A stretch of DNA of 64,000 nucleotides from Geobacter sp. (GTDB lineage: Bacteria; Desulfobacterota; Desulfuromonadia; Geobacterales; Geobacteraceae): positions 1-64,000 of the forward strand of contig POSG01000006.1 of NCBI GenBank assembly GCA_003314535.1, written 5' to 3'. Of this stretch, positions 24,917 through 32,833 are shown piece after piece. Each line of letters starts with the position of its first letter. Within the stretch, counting starts at the first letter, position 1. The notes under the pieces are model-generated. The model was not told the origin of the DNA and ran no database searches. It saw only the letters and a program-made list of their open reading frames with translations. Position numbers and translations under genes: made by a program.

Positions 24917-26131
24917 ATGAGAGATCAGGTTGTAGTGCTTGCTGTCGATGATATAGAGATGAATCGCTACATGGTTCGACTAATGCTCGACGGTTGTAGC
25001 GACATTGCAGTCATCGAAGCTGAGAACGGCAGAGAGGCGCTGGAAATACTCGAACGGAAACAGTCAGTCGATATAGTACTGCTGGACCTTGAAATGCCGG
25101 TCATGAACGGATATGAGGCGCTGCAGCGTATAAAGGGCGATGACAGGTTCCGGGAAATCCCGGTCATAGTTCTTACCGCTGACAGGTCTGAAGTTACTAA
25201 GACCCTTGCAATGGGCGCCAATGATTTCATGGCCAAGCCTTATGATCCGGAAGAGCTGAAGTTGCGTGTCATGAACCATGTCAGGAGCAAGAAGCTCAAC
25301 GAAATGGTCTGCGACATGAACAGAATTCTCCAGGATGAAATAATTCGCAAGACGTCTGAACTGCAAAAAGCGCTCGATTTTTCCCGGAAGGCCGAATTCG
25401 AGATAACCGTGCGGCTCGGCAGGGCGGCCGAATTCCGGGACACTGAAACCGGCTTGCACATACGCCGCATAAGCGAGCTGTCGAGGGAACTGGCTGTCCT
25501 GGCAGGGTTGGATGCACAGGAGTGTGACATCCTGAAGCATGCGTCGCCGTTGCACGATGTGGGCAAGATCGGCATACCCGACCGGGTGCTTCTCAAGCCC
25601 GGCAAGCTGGATCCCGGCGAGTTCGACCTGATGAAAATGCATACCGTGATCGGCAGCGAGATCCTGTCAGAGGCGGGTGAATTCCCCGTGATCAAGGCCG
25701 GGCAGATCGTCGCCCTGCAGCACCATGAAAAGTGGGACGGCAGCGGTTACCCCCATGGCTTGTCGGGTACCGGTATCCACGTTTTCGGCCGCATCGTCAT
25801 GGTGGCCGACGTTTTCGATGCCCTGACATCCAGCAGGCCATACAAAAAGGCTTTCCCTCTTGAAAAGGCCGTTGAAATAATGCTTGAGGGAAAGGGCACG
25901 TTTTTCGACCCCAGACTCCTCGACCTGTTTCTCGACAATCTGAAGGTATTTGTCAATATCAAGGAAAAATACAAAGACTCCGACCATTGTGAGACAACCG
26001 GCGACCAGAGCGGAGCGGCCTCGACTTCAGCCATCCTTGTGACCCACGCAGACAACCCGGGGACACGGAACGGAACCAAGCTTCCCAGCAGTCAATCGAA
26101 GGGGTCGGGGCTCAAGCAAGCCTCGTCTTGA
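24917..26131 (+). CDS. Response regulator with HD-GYP c-di-GMP phosphodiesterase domain (RpfG-like)
   Basis: The 404-residue protein has an N-terminal receiver domain (residues 5-120, phospho-acceptor Asp57 in LLDLEMPVMNG, and conserved T/K: VLTAD and KP), a short coiled coil (120-165), and an HD-GYP domain. The HD pair is His213-Asp214 in LHDVGKIGIPD, and GSGYPHG (near 276) is the GYP signature; HHEKWDG and DVFDALTS are also present. HD-GYP proteins degrade c-di-GMP. The C-terminal 55 residues are polar and unstructured. It probably takes phosphate from the preceding HPt protein, 74 bases upstream on the same strand. Confidence 0.92.
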   Translation: MRDQVVVLAVDDIEMNRYMVRLMLDGCSDIAVIEAENGREALEILERKQSVDIVLLDLEMPVMNGYEALQRIKGDDRFREIPVIVLTADRSEVTKTLAMGANDFMAKPYDPEELKLRVMNHVRSKKLNEMVCDMNRILQDEIIRKTSELQKALDFSRKAEFEITVRLGRAAEFRDTETGLHIRRISELSRELAVLAGLDAQECDILKHASPLHDVGKIGIPDRVLLKPGKLDPGEFDLMKMHTVIGSEILSEAGEFPVIKAGQIVALQHHEKWDGSGYPHGLSGTGIHVFGRIVMVADVFDALTSSRPYKKAFPLEKAVEIMLEGKGTFFDPRLLDLFLDNLKVFVNIKEKYKDSDHCETTGDQSGAASTSAILVTHADNPGTRNGTKLPSSQSKGSGLKQASS

Positions 26132-26467
26132 CTGCATCCGGCCCGACACACCATGCCGCTTTCCCTGTTGTGCCTTCGACTTCCACGGAGTTGCCCGCGT
26201 AAGGCTTGCTTTCCCGGCGATGCTCGGGGTTCCCATTGACCACAACCTGGTAAACTTTTCCTGATTGCGCCAGAGGCGTAGGCGGTTATCCGGATTCCGC
26301 AGGGAAGGATTATGTACTTTTAATCTTTTATCTGCTATTATTCCATAGGCGTCTGACATCGTCCGAATGGGATTGGAGTTTTAAACACACCTTTCCCGGT
26401 CCTCGGGTCATGTCGCATTGCCGATATCCGGATTGCCAGGCATACCGCACCTGGAAAGGAGTTTGCC
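26132..26467. other. Intergenic region, nothing recognised
   Basis: About 335 bases between the HD-GYP and LuxR genes. A short AT-rich stretch near 26310-26345 may hold the promoter of the LuxR gene. No repeat, tRNA or convincing hairpin was seen. Confidence 0.4.
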
Positions 26468-27073
26468 ATGAACATTCTTATAAGGCTCAGCAATAATCTG
26501 CTGGAAATGGCGTTGCGGGAACTTCTCGCATGCGAGCCGGAAGGGTACCGCGTAGCTATTTCGTCGGAGCTTCAGGAGATCGGCGGCTTTGACCCGGAGT
26601 TCATCATCACCGACAGCCATTCGCTCAGGAAGAGCGGTTCTTCCCATGATCCGGCCTCCAAGACCGTGCTTCTGGATTGCGGGCTGGGCGAGGAGGAAAT
26701 CGCTTCCCTGCTCATTTCGCACAAGATTGAAGGCGTGCTGGCAGCGAACACTGACATGTCGCTATTCAAGAAAGCCCTTCACGCCATGAGCGAGGGACAG
26801 GTCTGGATAGACAACCGCAAGATAAAGGCGCTGATCCAGCACGCCGAGTGCACGAAATATCCCAATCCCGAAGAGGGATTCAGCAGAAAGGAGCGGGAGA
26901 TCATCATTCTTGTTTCGCAAGGGCTTCTCAACAGGGAGATCGCATCCAGGCTCTGCATAAGCGAGCAGACGGTAAAAACCCATATCAGCCGGATCTTTCG
27001 GAAGGCCCAGGTCAACAGGAGGTCTCAACTGGTTCCTTTGGCACTGAAGCTTACGGTGCCGACCACGGTGTAG
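26468..27073 (+). CDS. LuxR/FixJ-type transcriptional regulator with atypical receiver
   Basis: The 201-residue protein ends with a LuxR helix-turn-helix (residues 137-196): FSRKEREIIILVSQGLLNREIASRLCISEQTVKTHISRIFRKAQVNRR (key residues E, G, N, E, IA, L, S, TVK, H). The N-terminal 120 residues resemble a receiver fold but lack the usual acidic pair and clear DxxMP site; Asp49 in FIITDSHS could be the phospho-acceptor, but the evidence is weak. It may therefore be a phosphorylation-independent regulator. AAAGGAG precedes the ATG. It stands alone; the next gene begins about 200 bases on. The DNA target is unknown. Confidence 0.85.
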   Translation: MNILIRLSNNLLEMALRELLACEPEGYRVAISSELQEIGGFDPEFIITDSHSLRKSGSSHDPASKTVLLDCGLGEEEIASLLISHKIEGVLAANTDMSLFKKALHAMSEGQVWIDNRKIKALIQHAECTKYPNPEEGFSRKEREIIILVSQGLLNREIASRLCISEQTVKTHISRIFRKAQVNRRSQLVPLALKLTVPTTV

Positions 27074-27279
27074 TGTTTTCTCTCAATACAGTATTCACGC
27101 ATTTCAATTAACCCGTTAGTAGTCACCTGATAATACTGCAAATAAATGACTGAACGGCGTATTCCTCTCTTGTGGTTTTCTGTTAGAAATGAATAATCCC
27201 CCGGCTTGATGATCGTTTGGCCGAAACGGCGCTACAGGATGTCGGAGGGACTTCATTCCAGACTGCAAGGAGGAAACTC

Positions 27280-28155
27280 ATGAGCGAAACCCCGAATAAG
27301 CCGGGCATGGGATGGCTGCCCGATTATCCTGATTTCAGAGACTATACGCCTGAGCACGGCGCTATTCAAGGCATGCTGGCCAAGGCCAAGGTGGCGACGG
27401 CCCTCGCCTCGTTTCCTTCTGCCGTAGACCTGCGCCCATGGTGTTCGCCGGTCGAGAACCAGCTTGACATCGGTTCCTGCACCGCGCACGCAGGTGTGGG
27501 GATTTTCGAGTATTTCGAAAGACGCGCCTTTGGCAGGCACATTGACGCTTCCCGGCTCTTCCTTTACAAGACGACCCGAAACCTGTCCCACTGGACAGGT
27601 GACACGGGCGCATTCCTGAGGACAACCATGGGCGCCATGGTCCTTCTAGGGGTGCCGCCGGAAGAGTACTGGCCCTATGTTACTGCTGATTTCGACCTGG
27701 AGCCGCCCGCGTTCTGCTATGCGTTCGCACAGAATTACCAGGCGCTGAGCTATTACCGGCTCGACCCTCCCGGAATCGACAGGAAGGCACTGCTGTGCAG
27801 GATCAAGTCGAACCTGGCGGCGGGGCTCCCTTCCATGTTCGGCTTCACGGTTTACAGTTCCATATCCCAGGCAGGCAAATCAGGATACATCCCGTACCCC
27901 GTCCGAGGCGAGAGGATATTGGGGGGTCACGCGGTGGACGCCGTCGGGTATGACGATTTGCTTAAGATCAGGAACAACACTGACGGCGCCGAGGAAACCA
28001 CGGGCGCTTTGCTCGTGCGTAATTCCTGGGGCGCCGAGTGGGGCGTCGGCGGTTATGGATGGCTCCCCTATGATTATGTATTGCAAGGGCTTGCCGAAGA
28101 CTGGTGGTCTCTGCTCAAGGCGGAATGGATAGACACGGGAGTTTTCAAGCCGTAG
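27280..28155 (+). CDS. Papain-like (C1 family) cysteine peptidase
   Basis: The 291-residue protein begins MSETPNKPGMGWLPDYPDFRDYTPE, a typical start of bacterial C1 peptidases without a signal peptide. All catalytic residues are present: oxyanion Gln61, nucleophile Cys67 (ENQLDIGSCTAHA), His217 (GGHAVDAVGYDD) and Asn248 (VRNSWGAEWG). No long pro-domain is visible, so it may be active on synthesis or regulated otherwise. The ATG at 27280 has AAGGAGG upstream. A Kelch-repeat gene follows on the same strand after 329 bases; the pair may be related. Substrate unknown. Confidence 0.9.
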   Translation: MSETPNKPGMGWLPDYPDFRDYTPEHGAIQGMLAKAKVATALASFPSAVDLRPWCSPVENQLDIGSCTAHAGVGIFEYFERRAFGRHIDASRLFLYKTTRNLSHWTGDTGAFLRTTMGAMVLLGVPPEEYWPYVTADFDLEPPAFCYAFAQNYQALSYYRLDPPGIDRKALLCRIKSNLAAGLPSMFGFTVYSSISQAGKSGYIPYPVRGERILGGHAVDAVGYDDLLKIRNNTDGAEETTGALLVRNSWGAEWGVGGYGWLPYDYVLQGLAEDWWSLLKAEWIDTGVFKP

Positions 28156-28484
28156 CAGCATGGAACGAACCGCACGGGACACGAGCTTGGAAAATCATGG
28201 TTGAATTGTTGCGCCGGCAGGTTGAGGCCGGCGCAACGTGAGCCAAATCACGGCAGCCCGCCAATATTTCCCATCCTTTTGTTGTAACTCTTTCATCGGC
28301 CGATTAAATAACTGCATGATGGATGTGCGGCTTCAGCCTTTCTGGTATCAAGGAAACTTCATCCGAAGCTTTCACTTTCTTCGCATAGCATCCCATCCGG
28401 ATCTTTTGTGGGAGAAGCCCTTGGCGGGAAAGTTGCGAGAGCTGTTTGCCGACCGGGGCCAAATGCATGAACCAGGAGGTGCAA
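28156..28484. other. Intergenic region with a perfect hairpin
   Basis: About 330 bases between the peptidase and Kelch genes. It holds a perfect 11-bp inverted repeat at 28208-28237 (listed separately) and otherwise nothing recognised; a short open frame at 28238-28573 looks spurious. Confidence 0.45.
28208..28237 (+). terminator. Terminator-like hairpin (no T-tract)
   Basis: GTTGCGCCGGC at 28208-28218 pairs perfectly with GCCGGCGCAAC at 28227-28237 around an 8-base loop. No run of T follows, so it may be a Rho-dependent site, an mRNA-stabilising hairpin or a weak terminator of the peptidase gene. Confidence 0.55.
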
Positions 28485-29483
28485 ATGTCAACATTGCCTG
28501 CCGCCAGGCTGAAAACGACGACGGTCGACTGGCAGAAAATCATCCGGGGCATGGATATGTTCGAACTGCCTGATGATTTTGGCTGGACGCAGATGTCCCC
28601 GCTCATACAGGAAAGAAGCTCGTGTTCCGCATTCACCTTAGATGGTAGGATATGGGTCGTGGGGGGGAAGAGGGGAAACGGTGATGATGCGGATATGGAA
28701 GTGTTCGATCCGCTTTCGGGGTTGTGGACGCTGGTGAAAAATCCCTTCAGCTGTTCAGGGCAGGTTTTTGCCGCCCTGGACAATGGAAGAATCTATGCCT
28801 TTGGCGGGGATCCCATCGGCATGAAAATGCCCACTTCCGTGGAAGAGTACGATATTCATACCGGCGGGCTGAGGAAACTGACGCCAATGCCCGTCGGGTG
28901 CTGGCATCCCGCAGTGGCGGCAACAGCTGACGGCAGGATATATCTCATGGGTGGGTATGTGGCTCCTGCGTCAACCATAGATACTGTGCAGGAATACAAT
29001 ACCCTGACGGATAAATGGACGTTGAGAAGATCGATGCTGTCCAGGCGCTTTGATTTTGCAGCTGCAACCGGGGCCGACGGCAAGATATACGCTGCCGGTG
29101 GAGTCCGGCATGATGGAAGCGAAACAATGGCGGCACTGGAGATTTTCAACCCCATAACCAATTCCTGGGTCACCAGGGCCCCCATGCCGACACCCAGGAG
29201 ATGCCTTGCCCTTGCTGCTGTCGCCGGAAACAGGATTCTTGCGATAGGCGGGCTGCACAGCTGTTCGGGAGTGAATATAGTCGAAGAATATGACCCGGAA
29301 AGGAACACGTGGACTGCCACGACGCCCATGCCTACCGGGAGATGGTCCCTGGCATCAGCCGTAATGGGCAACATGGTTTTCGTTGCAGGGGGCTACCACC
29401 GCCCGGGCGCGTGCATTCCCGGCAATCCCAATGTGGTCACCCTTTGCTGCGTGGAAAAGGGGATTTTTGAGCCGACGCCGTAA
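28485..29483 (+). CDS. Kelch-repeat beta-propeller protein
   Basis: The 332-residue protein is made of about five to six Kelch repeats. Each has the GG doublet followed by a conserved Tyr/Trp spaced six or so residues on, e.g. IYAFGGDPIG...VEEYD, IYLMGGYVAP...VQEYN...W, IYAAGGVRHDG...LEIFN...SW, ILAIGGLHSC...VEEYD..NTW. These fold as a six-bladed propeller for protein binding. No signal peptide is visible. ATG 28485 has a near-perfect AGGAGGTG, which excludes the upstream in-frame start. It may be the partner of the papain-like peptidase encoded before it; that is an inference. Confidence 0.85.
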   Translation: MSTLPAARLKTTTVDWQKIIRGMDMFELPDDFGWTQMSPLIQERSSCSAFTLDGRIWVVGGKRGNGDDADMEVFDPLSGLWTLVKNPFSCSGQVFAALDNGRIYAFGGDPIGMKMPTSVEEYDIHTGGLRKLTPMPVGCWHPAVAATADGRIYLMGGYVAPASTIDTVQEYNTLTDKWTLRRSMLSRRFDFAAATGADGKIYAAGGVRHDGSETMAALEIFNPITNSWVTRAPMPTPRRCLALAAVAGNRILAIGGLHSCSGVNIVEEYDPERNTWTATTPMPTGRWSLASAVMGNMVFVAGGYHRPGACIPGNPNVVTLCCVEKGIFEPTP

Positions 29484-29496
29484 TATTTACAACCAT

Positions 29497-29528
29497 GGCC
29501 GGGCCGCCGGAGCTGACACGGCCCGGCC
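29497..29528 (+). terminator. Bidirectional terminator hairpin
   Basis: A perfect 10-bp inverted repeat, GGCCGGGCCG and CGGCCCGGCC, surrounds a 12-base loop between the Kelch gene (plus) and the rhodanese-YceI gene (minus), which converge here. Confidence 0.65.
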
Positions 29529-29536
29529 TGCCGGTT

Positions 29537-30442
29537 TCAGAGGGCAGTCAGGAACAGTTCGAGGGATATTGTATCGTCCACCAGGTGCATTCCCAGTTTT
29601 TCGAACAGTTTGCCCGATCCGTAGCTGACGTTCCAAAGGGTGCGATCAATGTCGAAGAAAGAATGGGCCATTACGCAGCTTTTCTCCCCCGGCGCAACCG
29701 AAGCCTTAATCTGGATTTCACGCGAGACGTCCTTGATTGTCAGGGTTCCCCTTATGGAGTAATTTGGAGAACCGGGCGTGGCATCCTCTATGGTGCTGCA
29801 TTCAGCGATCTCGAACTTCGCGGTGGGGTAGTTTTTGACGTCGAAGAAGTCATCTGAGGATAGGTGGCGAATAAGGAGGCTGTTGAGAACGTTGTCCTGA
29901 AGATCCGTATTCTTTATGCTGCCCATGTCGAGACAGAGGGCGCCGCCGGCCAATTTGCCATTTGCAATGCGTATTTCGCCTTCCTTGATGTCGATGGTGC
30001 CGTGGTGTCTCCTGCCGACGTTCCTTCCAATCCATTCCAGCCTGCTCTGGCTGCAATCAACCTTATGAAGGCCATCCGTGAGGACGGTTTCCTCTTCCAG
30101 CTCGGGGCCAAGAACATCGACCGGGTATCCGGAGCCTTCCCACTCGTCCATTCCGCCGGACAATTCCCAAACCTCCTGGAAGCCTGCCTCGGTCAATTTG
30201 CGGGCTGCCCACGTGGAGGCCATCGATCTGTCGCTGGAGTCGTAGACCACGATACATTTCTTCTTGTCCACAATGACTTTGCGAACCTGGTCAAGAAAAT
30301 CCATTTCGTAAACGCAGGCATTTGTCGCACCGGGGATGTGCCTGGATCCATAGCATTCGGGAAGCAGGACATCAAGGAGGATAAAGTCGCGTCCTTCATT
30401 AAGCCACTGATTAAGAACCATGCAGGTGATAATGTTTTTCAT
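29537..30442 (-). CDS. Rhodanese-like domain fused to a YceI-like domain
   Basis: The 301-residue protein has a rhodanese-like domain at residues 1-115 and a YceI-like beta-barrel lipid-binding domain at about 125-301 (HKVDCSQSRLEWIGRNVG at its start, then IRGTLTIKDVSREIQIKASV). In rhodaneses the catalytic Cys begins the loop after the 'VVY' strand; here that position is Asp68 (VVYDSSDRS), so sulfur transfer is unlikely to occur in the usual way. The nearest Cys, Cys63, is in the strand itself. YceI-type domains bind polyisoprenoids. There is no signal peptide, unlike periplasmic YceI proteins, which suggests a cytoplasmic role. GAGG lies upstream of the ATG. The fusion may pair a redox or ligand sensor with lipid binding. 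Confidence 0.85.
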   Translation of the reverse strand: MKNIITCMVLNQWLNEGRDFILLDVLLPECYGSRHIPGATNACVYEMDFLDQVRKVIVDKKKCIVVYDSSDRSMASTWAARKLTEAGFQEVWELSGGMDEWEGSGYPVDVLGPELEEETVLTDGLHKVDCSQSRLEWIGRNVGRRHHGTIDIKEGEIRIANGKLAGGALCLDMGSIKNTDLQDNVLNSLLIRHLSSDDFFDVKNYPTAKFEIAECSTIEDATPGSPNYSIRGTLTIKDVSREIQIKASVAPGEKSCVMAHSFFDIDRTLWNVSYGSGKLFEKLGMHLVDDTISLELFLTAL

Positions 30443-31093
30443 ATAGGTATCCTCAATAAGATTTGGTGAACATATTTGGTTCCATATTTGTTTCGACTAC
30501 GATGATCGCAGTTAACAGTATAGCTGATTCCGTTATTCAGGCAACTGATCAGGCAAGGATGGCAACGGCCTCTCGGGTTCTTATTGACATAATTTATTTT
30601 GTTCGTGCGTCATTCATGACAGTCGGGCCATGATCCGTAAGGAGGGTGAACGGAAGCCGAAGCAGCCGGTTCCGATTGTTCTTTTCCCCTGGGAAGGATT
30701 ACGTTTTTGTCTTCGGAAGCATTCAGACGCCGTTGAAATAATAATTAAGAATGATTGGTTACGCTCTGCATGTTTAATGCCATGCACTTGCATGATATCA
30801 CATGGATAGAATATTTCATTAAAATTGTTGCGACAGGAGTGGCTTTCGGGGTGATCAGTCAACCGCATGCAACTGCCGTCAACCCGATCAGGCTTGCAAT
30901 TGGGGCGAAAAGAAGCAAGGTCGCAGTTATCGATCAACAGTATGAATCCGGATGGAAACTTATTTGGGAGGTGGTGACTCCATGCATGCGGCAGCCCGCC
31001 ACGAGACACTTCTACTGTAAACCTCACGGTGTTTGACACGTTTTATAATCCAGGAATATACTGTAGCTGAAGGACCTCATCAGGAGGTGCCCC
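30443..31093. other. Intergenic region without a convincing gene
   Basis: About 650 bases between divergently transcribed genes. Two overlapping frames on opposite strands (30614-31039 and 30755-31036) have no domains, no ribosome binding site and unusual composition, so I do not call them. The right end holds a strong sigma-70 promoter at 31033-31062. Confidence 0.5.
31033..31062 (+). promoter_or_regulatory. Sigma-70 promoter for the Tyr-rich lipoprotein
   Basis: TTGACA (31033-31038) and TATACT (31057-31062) are 18 bases apart. Transcription would start about 25 bases before the ATG at 31094. Confidence 0.75.
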
Positions 31094-31438
31094 ATGAAAA
31101 AGCTAATAATGGCATTTGCGGTTCTTGTATTGCTTGGCGGTTGCGTTGTTTATCCCGACTACTACGGCGATTACAATTATCCCTATTACTATAGCGGGTA
31201 TGACTATCCATACTATCCGTATTATGGATACTACACCTACCCATTTTGGCCGTGGTTTGGCTATTACTCCTGGGACCATTACCATTACAACCATAACTAT
31301 TCATATCCGCATGGCGGATATGGCGGACATGGCTGGCAGGGTGGCGGCTATGGTAGCCGGGGTGGTGGACAGGCTGTTCCCCGCAGTGGCGGCCCGAGCG
31401 GTGGAAGCGGAGCCCCTCACGGCGGGTGGCGGCGGTAA
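31094..31438 (+). CDS. Tyr/Gly-rich small lipoprotein
   Basis: The 114-residue protein has a lipobox signal, MKKLIMAFAVLVLLGGC, with the Cys at 17. The mature part is strikingly low-complexity: about 45 residues with a Tyr at every second or third position (YPYYYSGYDYPYYPYYGY), then a His/Gly-rich segment and a Ser/Gly/Pro tail. A perfect AGGAGGTG and a consensus-like promoter indicate strong expression. Such Tyr-rich surface lipoproteins could bind metal, aromatic partners or pili, but no function is known to me. A strong terminator follows at 31484. Confidence 0.75.
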   Translation: MKKLIMAFAVLVLLGGCVVYPDYYGDYNYPYYYSGYDYPYYPYYGYYTYPFWPWFGYYSWDHYHYNHNYSYPHGGYGGHGWQGGGYGSRGGGQAVPRSGGPSGGSGAPHGGWRR

Positions 31439-31483
31439 CCGTGGCGGATTCGGAATGATGACGAAGCGGTATGGTGTGTGAGA

Positions 31484-31528
31484 AAGGCGGATGGAGATGA
31501 CGGCGAATCTCCTGTCTGCCTTTTTTTT
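31484..31528 (+). terminator. Rho-independent terminator
   Basis: AAGGCGGA and GGAGAT pair with ATCTCC and TCTGCCTT (one G-T pair and a small bulge), followed by eight T residues. It ends the Tyr-rich lipoprotein transcript, and lies just before the convergent radical SAM gene. Confidence 0.8.
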
Positions 31529-31537
31529 GCTGTGCCG

Positions 31538-32833
31538 TCAGGACGCTTTCCTGGGGAGAAGGTCGTTGGGACCTTTTCTCAGGACGTTGTATGCCAGGTT
31601 GGTGAAGAAGCCGCGCGGGTTCTGGAAAGTCCTGGAAAGGATCGCCGACCACGTGTAGGCCTCTTTCCTGGCCTGCAGCCATCCTTCATAGAGTCGCTCA
31701 GGAGACATGAGCCTGGGTTGGAACACGACTTCCGAATGGTTGTACCGCTTCCAGTCCTTGTGGAACAGGCGCCCTTCGTTGTCGAACTGCCTGAACAGCG
31801 CGGTGCCCGGATAGGGAGTGAGCAGGTGAAAGGTGGGCAGGCTGGGCTTGCACTCTTCCAGGTAGCGGACCGTCTTTTCGAAAATCCCCTCGTCGTGGTC
31901 GTCAAAGCCGAATATGATGGAGGCTTCCAGAACGATTCCCGCATCCCGGATCCTCTTGATGAGATCAGACTGAGAGCATTTATTCCCGGTCTTCGGGTGA
32001 TGGGCAAGCTTGCCGGTAACGGATTCGATGCCGACGAAGATCCCGATGCATCCCGATTCCGCCACCAGCCTGACAAGCTCCGGGTCTTCCGCGAAGCGCA
32101 GGTTGGCCTGTCCCCCCCAGCGCAGCCCGAGTCCTTTCATCCCCTGCAGGATGGGTTTCGCCCGCAGGGGGTCTCCCAGCAGGTTGTCGTCCAGGAACAC
32201 GGTCAGCGTGCGGTCGAATGAACGGAGTTCAGCCAGGATTTCTTCTGTGTCCCGGTAGCGGAAGGTGTTGCCGAAATAGGGGGTGACGATGCAGAAGGGG
32301 CAGTCGTAGGGGCAGCCGCGGCTTGCCTGGAGTGTCTGCGTGGTCAGATACCTCTTGCCATCGTAGATCTCACGCCGGGCGGGTGGGAGTGAGAGCCTGC
32401 CGTTGCCCGGCAGCGGCGCACGGTACGTCGTGCGGAGCCGTCCGTTCAGCAGGTCGTCAAGGAGCGTTTCCCAGACCGGCTCCGCTTCCCCGACAACCAC
32501 GGCATCGGCATGGAGCGCCGCTTCTTCCGGCAGCACGGTCGGATGAATTCCCCCCATCACGACCGGAATCCCTTTTTCCCTGAAATTATCCGCTATTTCG
32601 TAGGCCCTGGTTGCCTGGTGCGTCATCGCGGTGATGCCGACCAGCGTGTAGTCGCCATCAAAGGGCACCTGCTCGTGGACTTCGTCGCACAGCACCACGT
32701 CCCATGAATGGGGAGTCAGCGCCGCCACCCGCTCCAGCGAATGGGATGGGAGCTGGAAACGCTTTGCCCAGCCCAGTTTGTGGGTGGCGGGGTATACCAG
32801 GAGAAGCCTTTGAACGGGGGAGGGTTTTCTCAT
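31538..32833 (-). CDS. B12-binding-domain radical SAM protein
   Basis: This 431-residue protein has an N-terminal cobalamin-binding Rossmann region (residues 1-140, with VVMGGIHPTVLPEEA) and a radical SAM core. The cluster cysteines are Cys174, Cys178 and Cys181 in CPYDCPFC. The C-terminal 100 residues are a helical region common in BchE-like enzymes. Such proteins methylate unreactive carbons or close rings. The ATG at 32833 overlaps the TGA of the upstream gene (ATGA), and AAGG lies six bases upstream, so I choose it over the GTG at 32851. Its close coupling with the other radical SAM gene suggests both act on one substrate. Confidence 0.87.
   Translation of the reverse strand: MRKPSPVQRLLLVYPATHKLGWAKRFQLPSHSLERVAALTPHSWDVVLCDEVHEQVPFDGDYTLVGITAMTHQATRAYEIADNFREKGIPVVMGGIHPTVLPEEAALHADAVVVGEAEPVWETLLDDLLNGRLRTTYRAPLPGNGRLSLPPARREIYDGKRYLTTQTLQASRGCPYDCPFCIVTPYFGNTFRYRDTEEILAELRSFDRTLTVFLDDNLLGDPLRAKPILQGMKGLGLRWGGQANLRFAEDPELVRLVAESGCIGIFVGIESVTGKLAHHPKTGNKCSQSDLIKRIRDAGIVLEASIIFGFDDHDEGIFEKTVRYLEECKPSLPTFHLLTPYPGTALFRQFDNEGRLFHKDWKRYNHSEVVFQPRLMSPERLYEGWLQARKEAYTWSAILSRTFQNPRGFFTNLAYNVLRKGPNDLLPRKAS

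Noticed and set aside
30614-31039. 141-codon minus frame and an overlapping 93-codon plus frame
   Set aside because: They overlap each other, lack start signals, and one runs through the promoter of the Tyr-rich lipoprotein.
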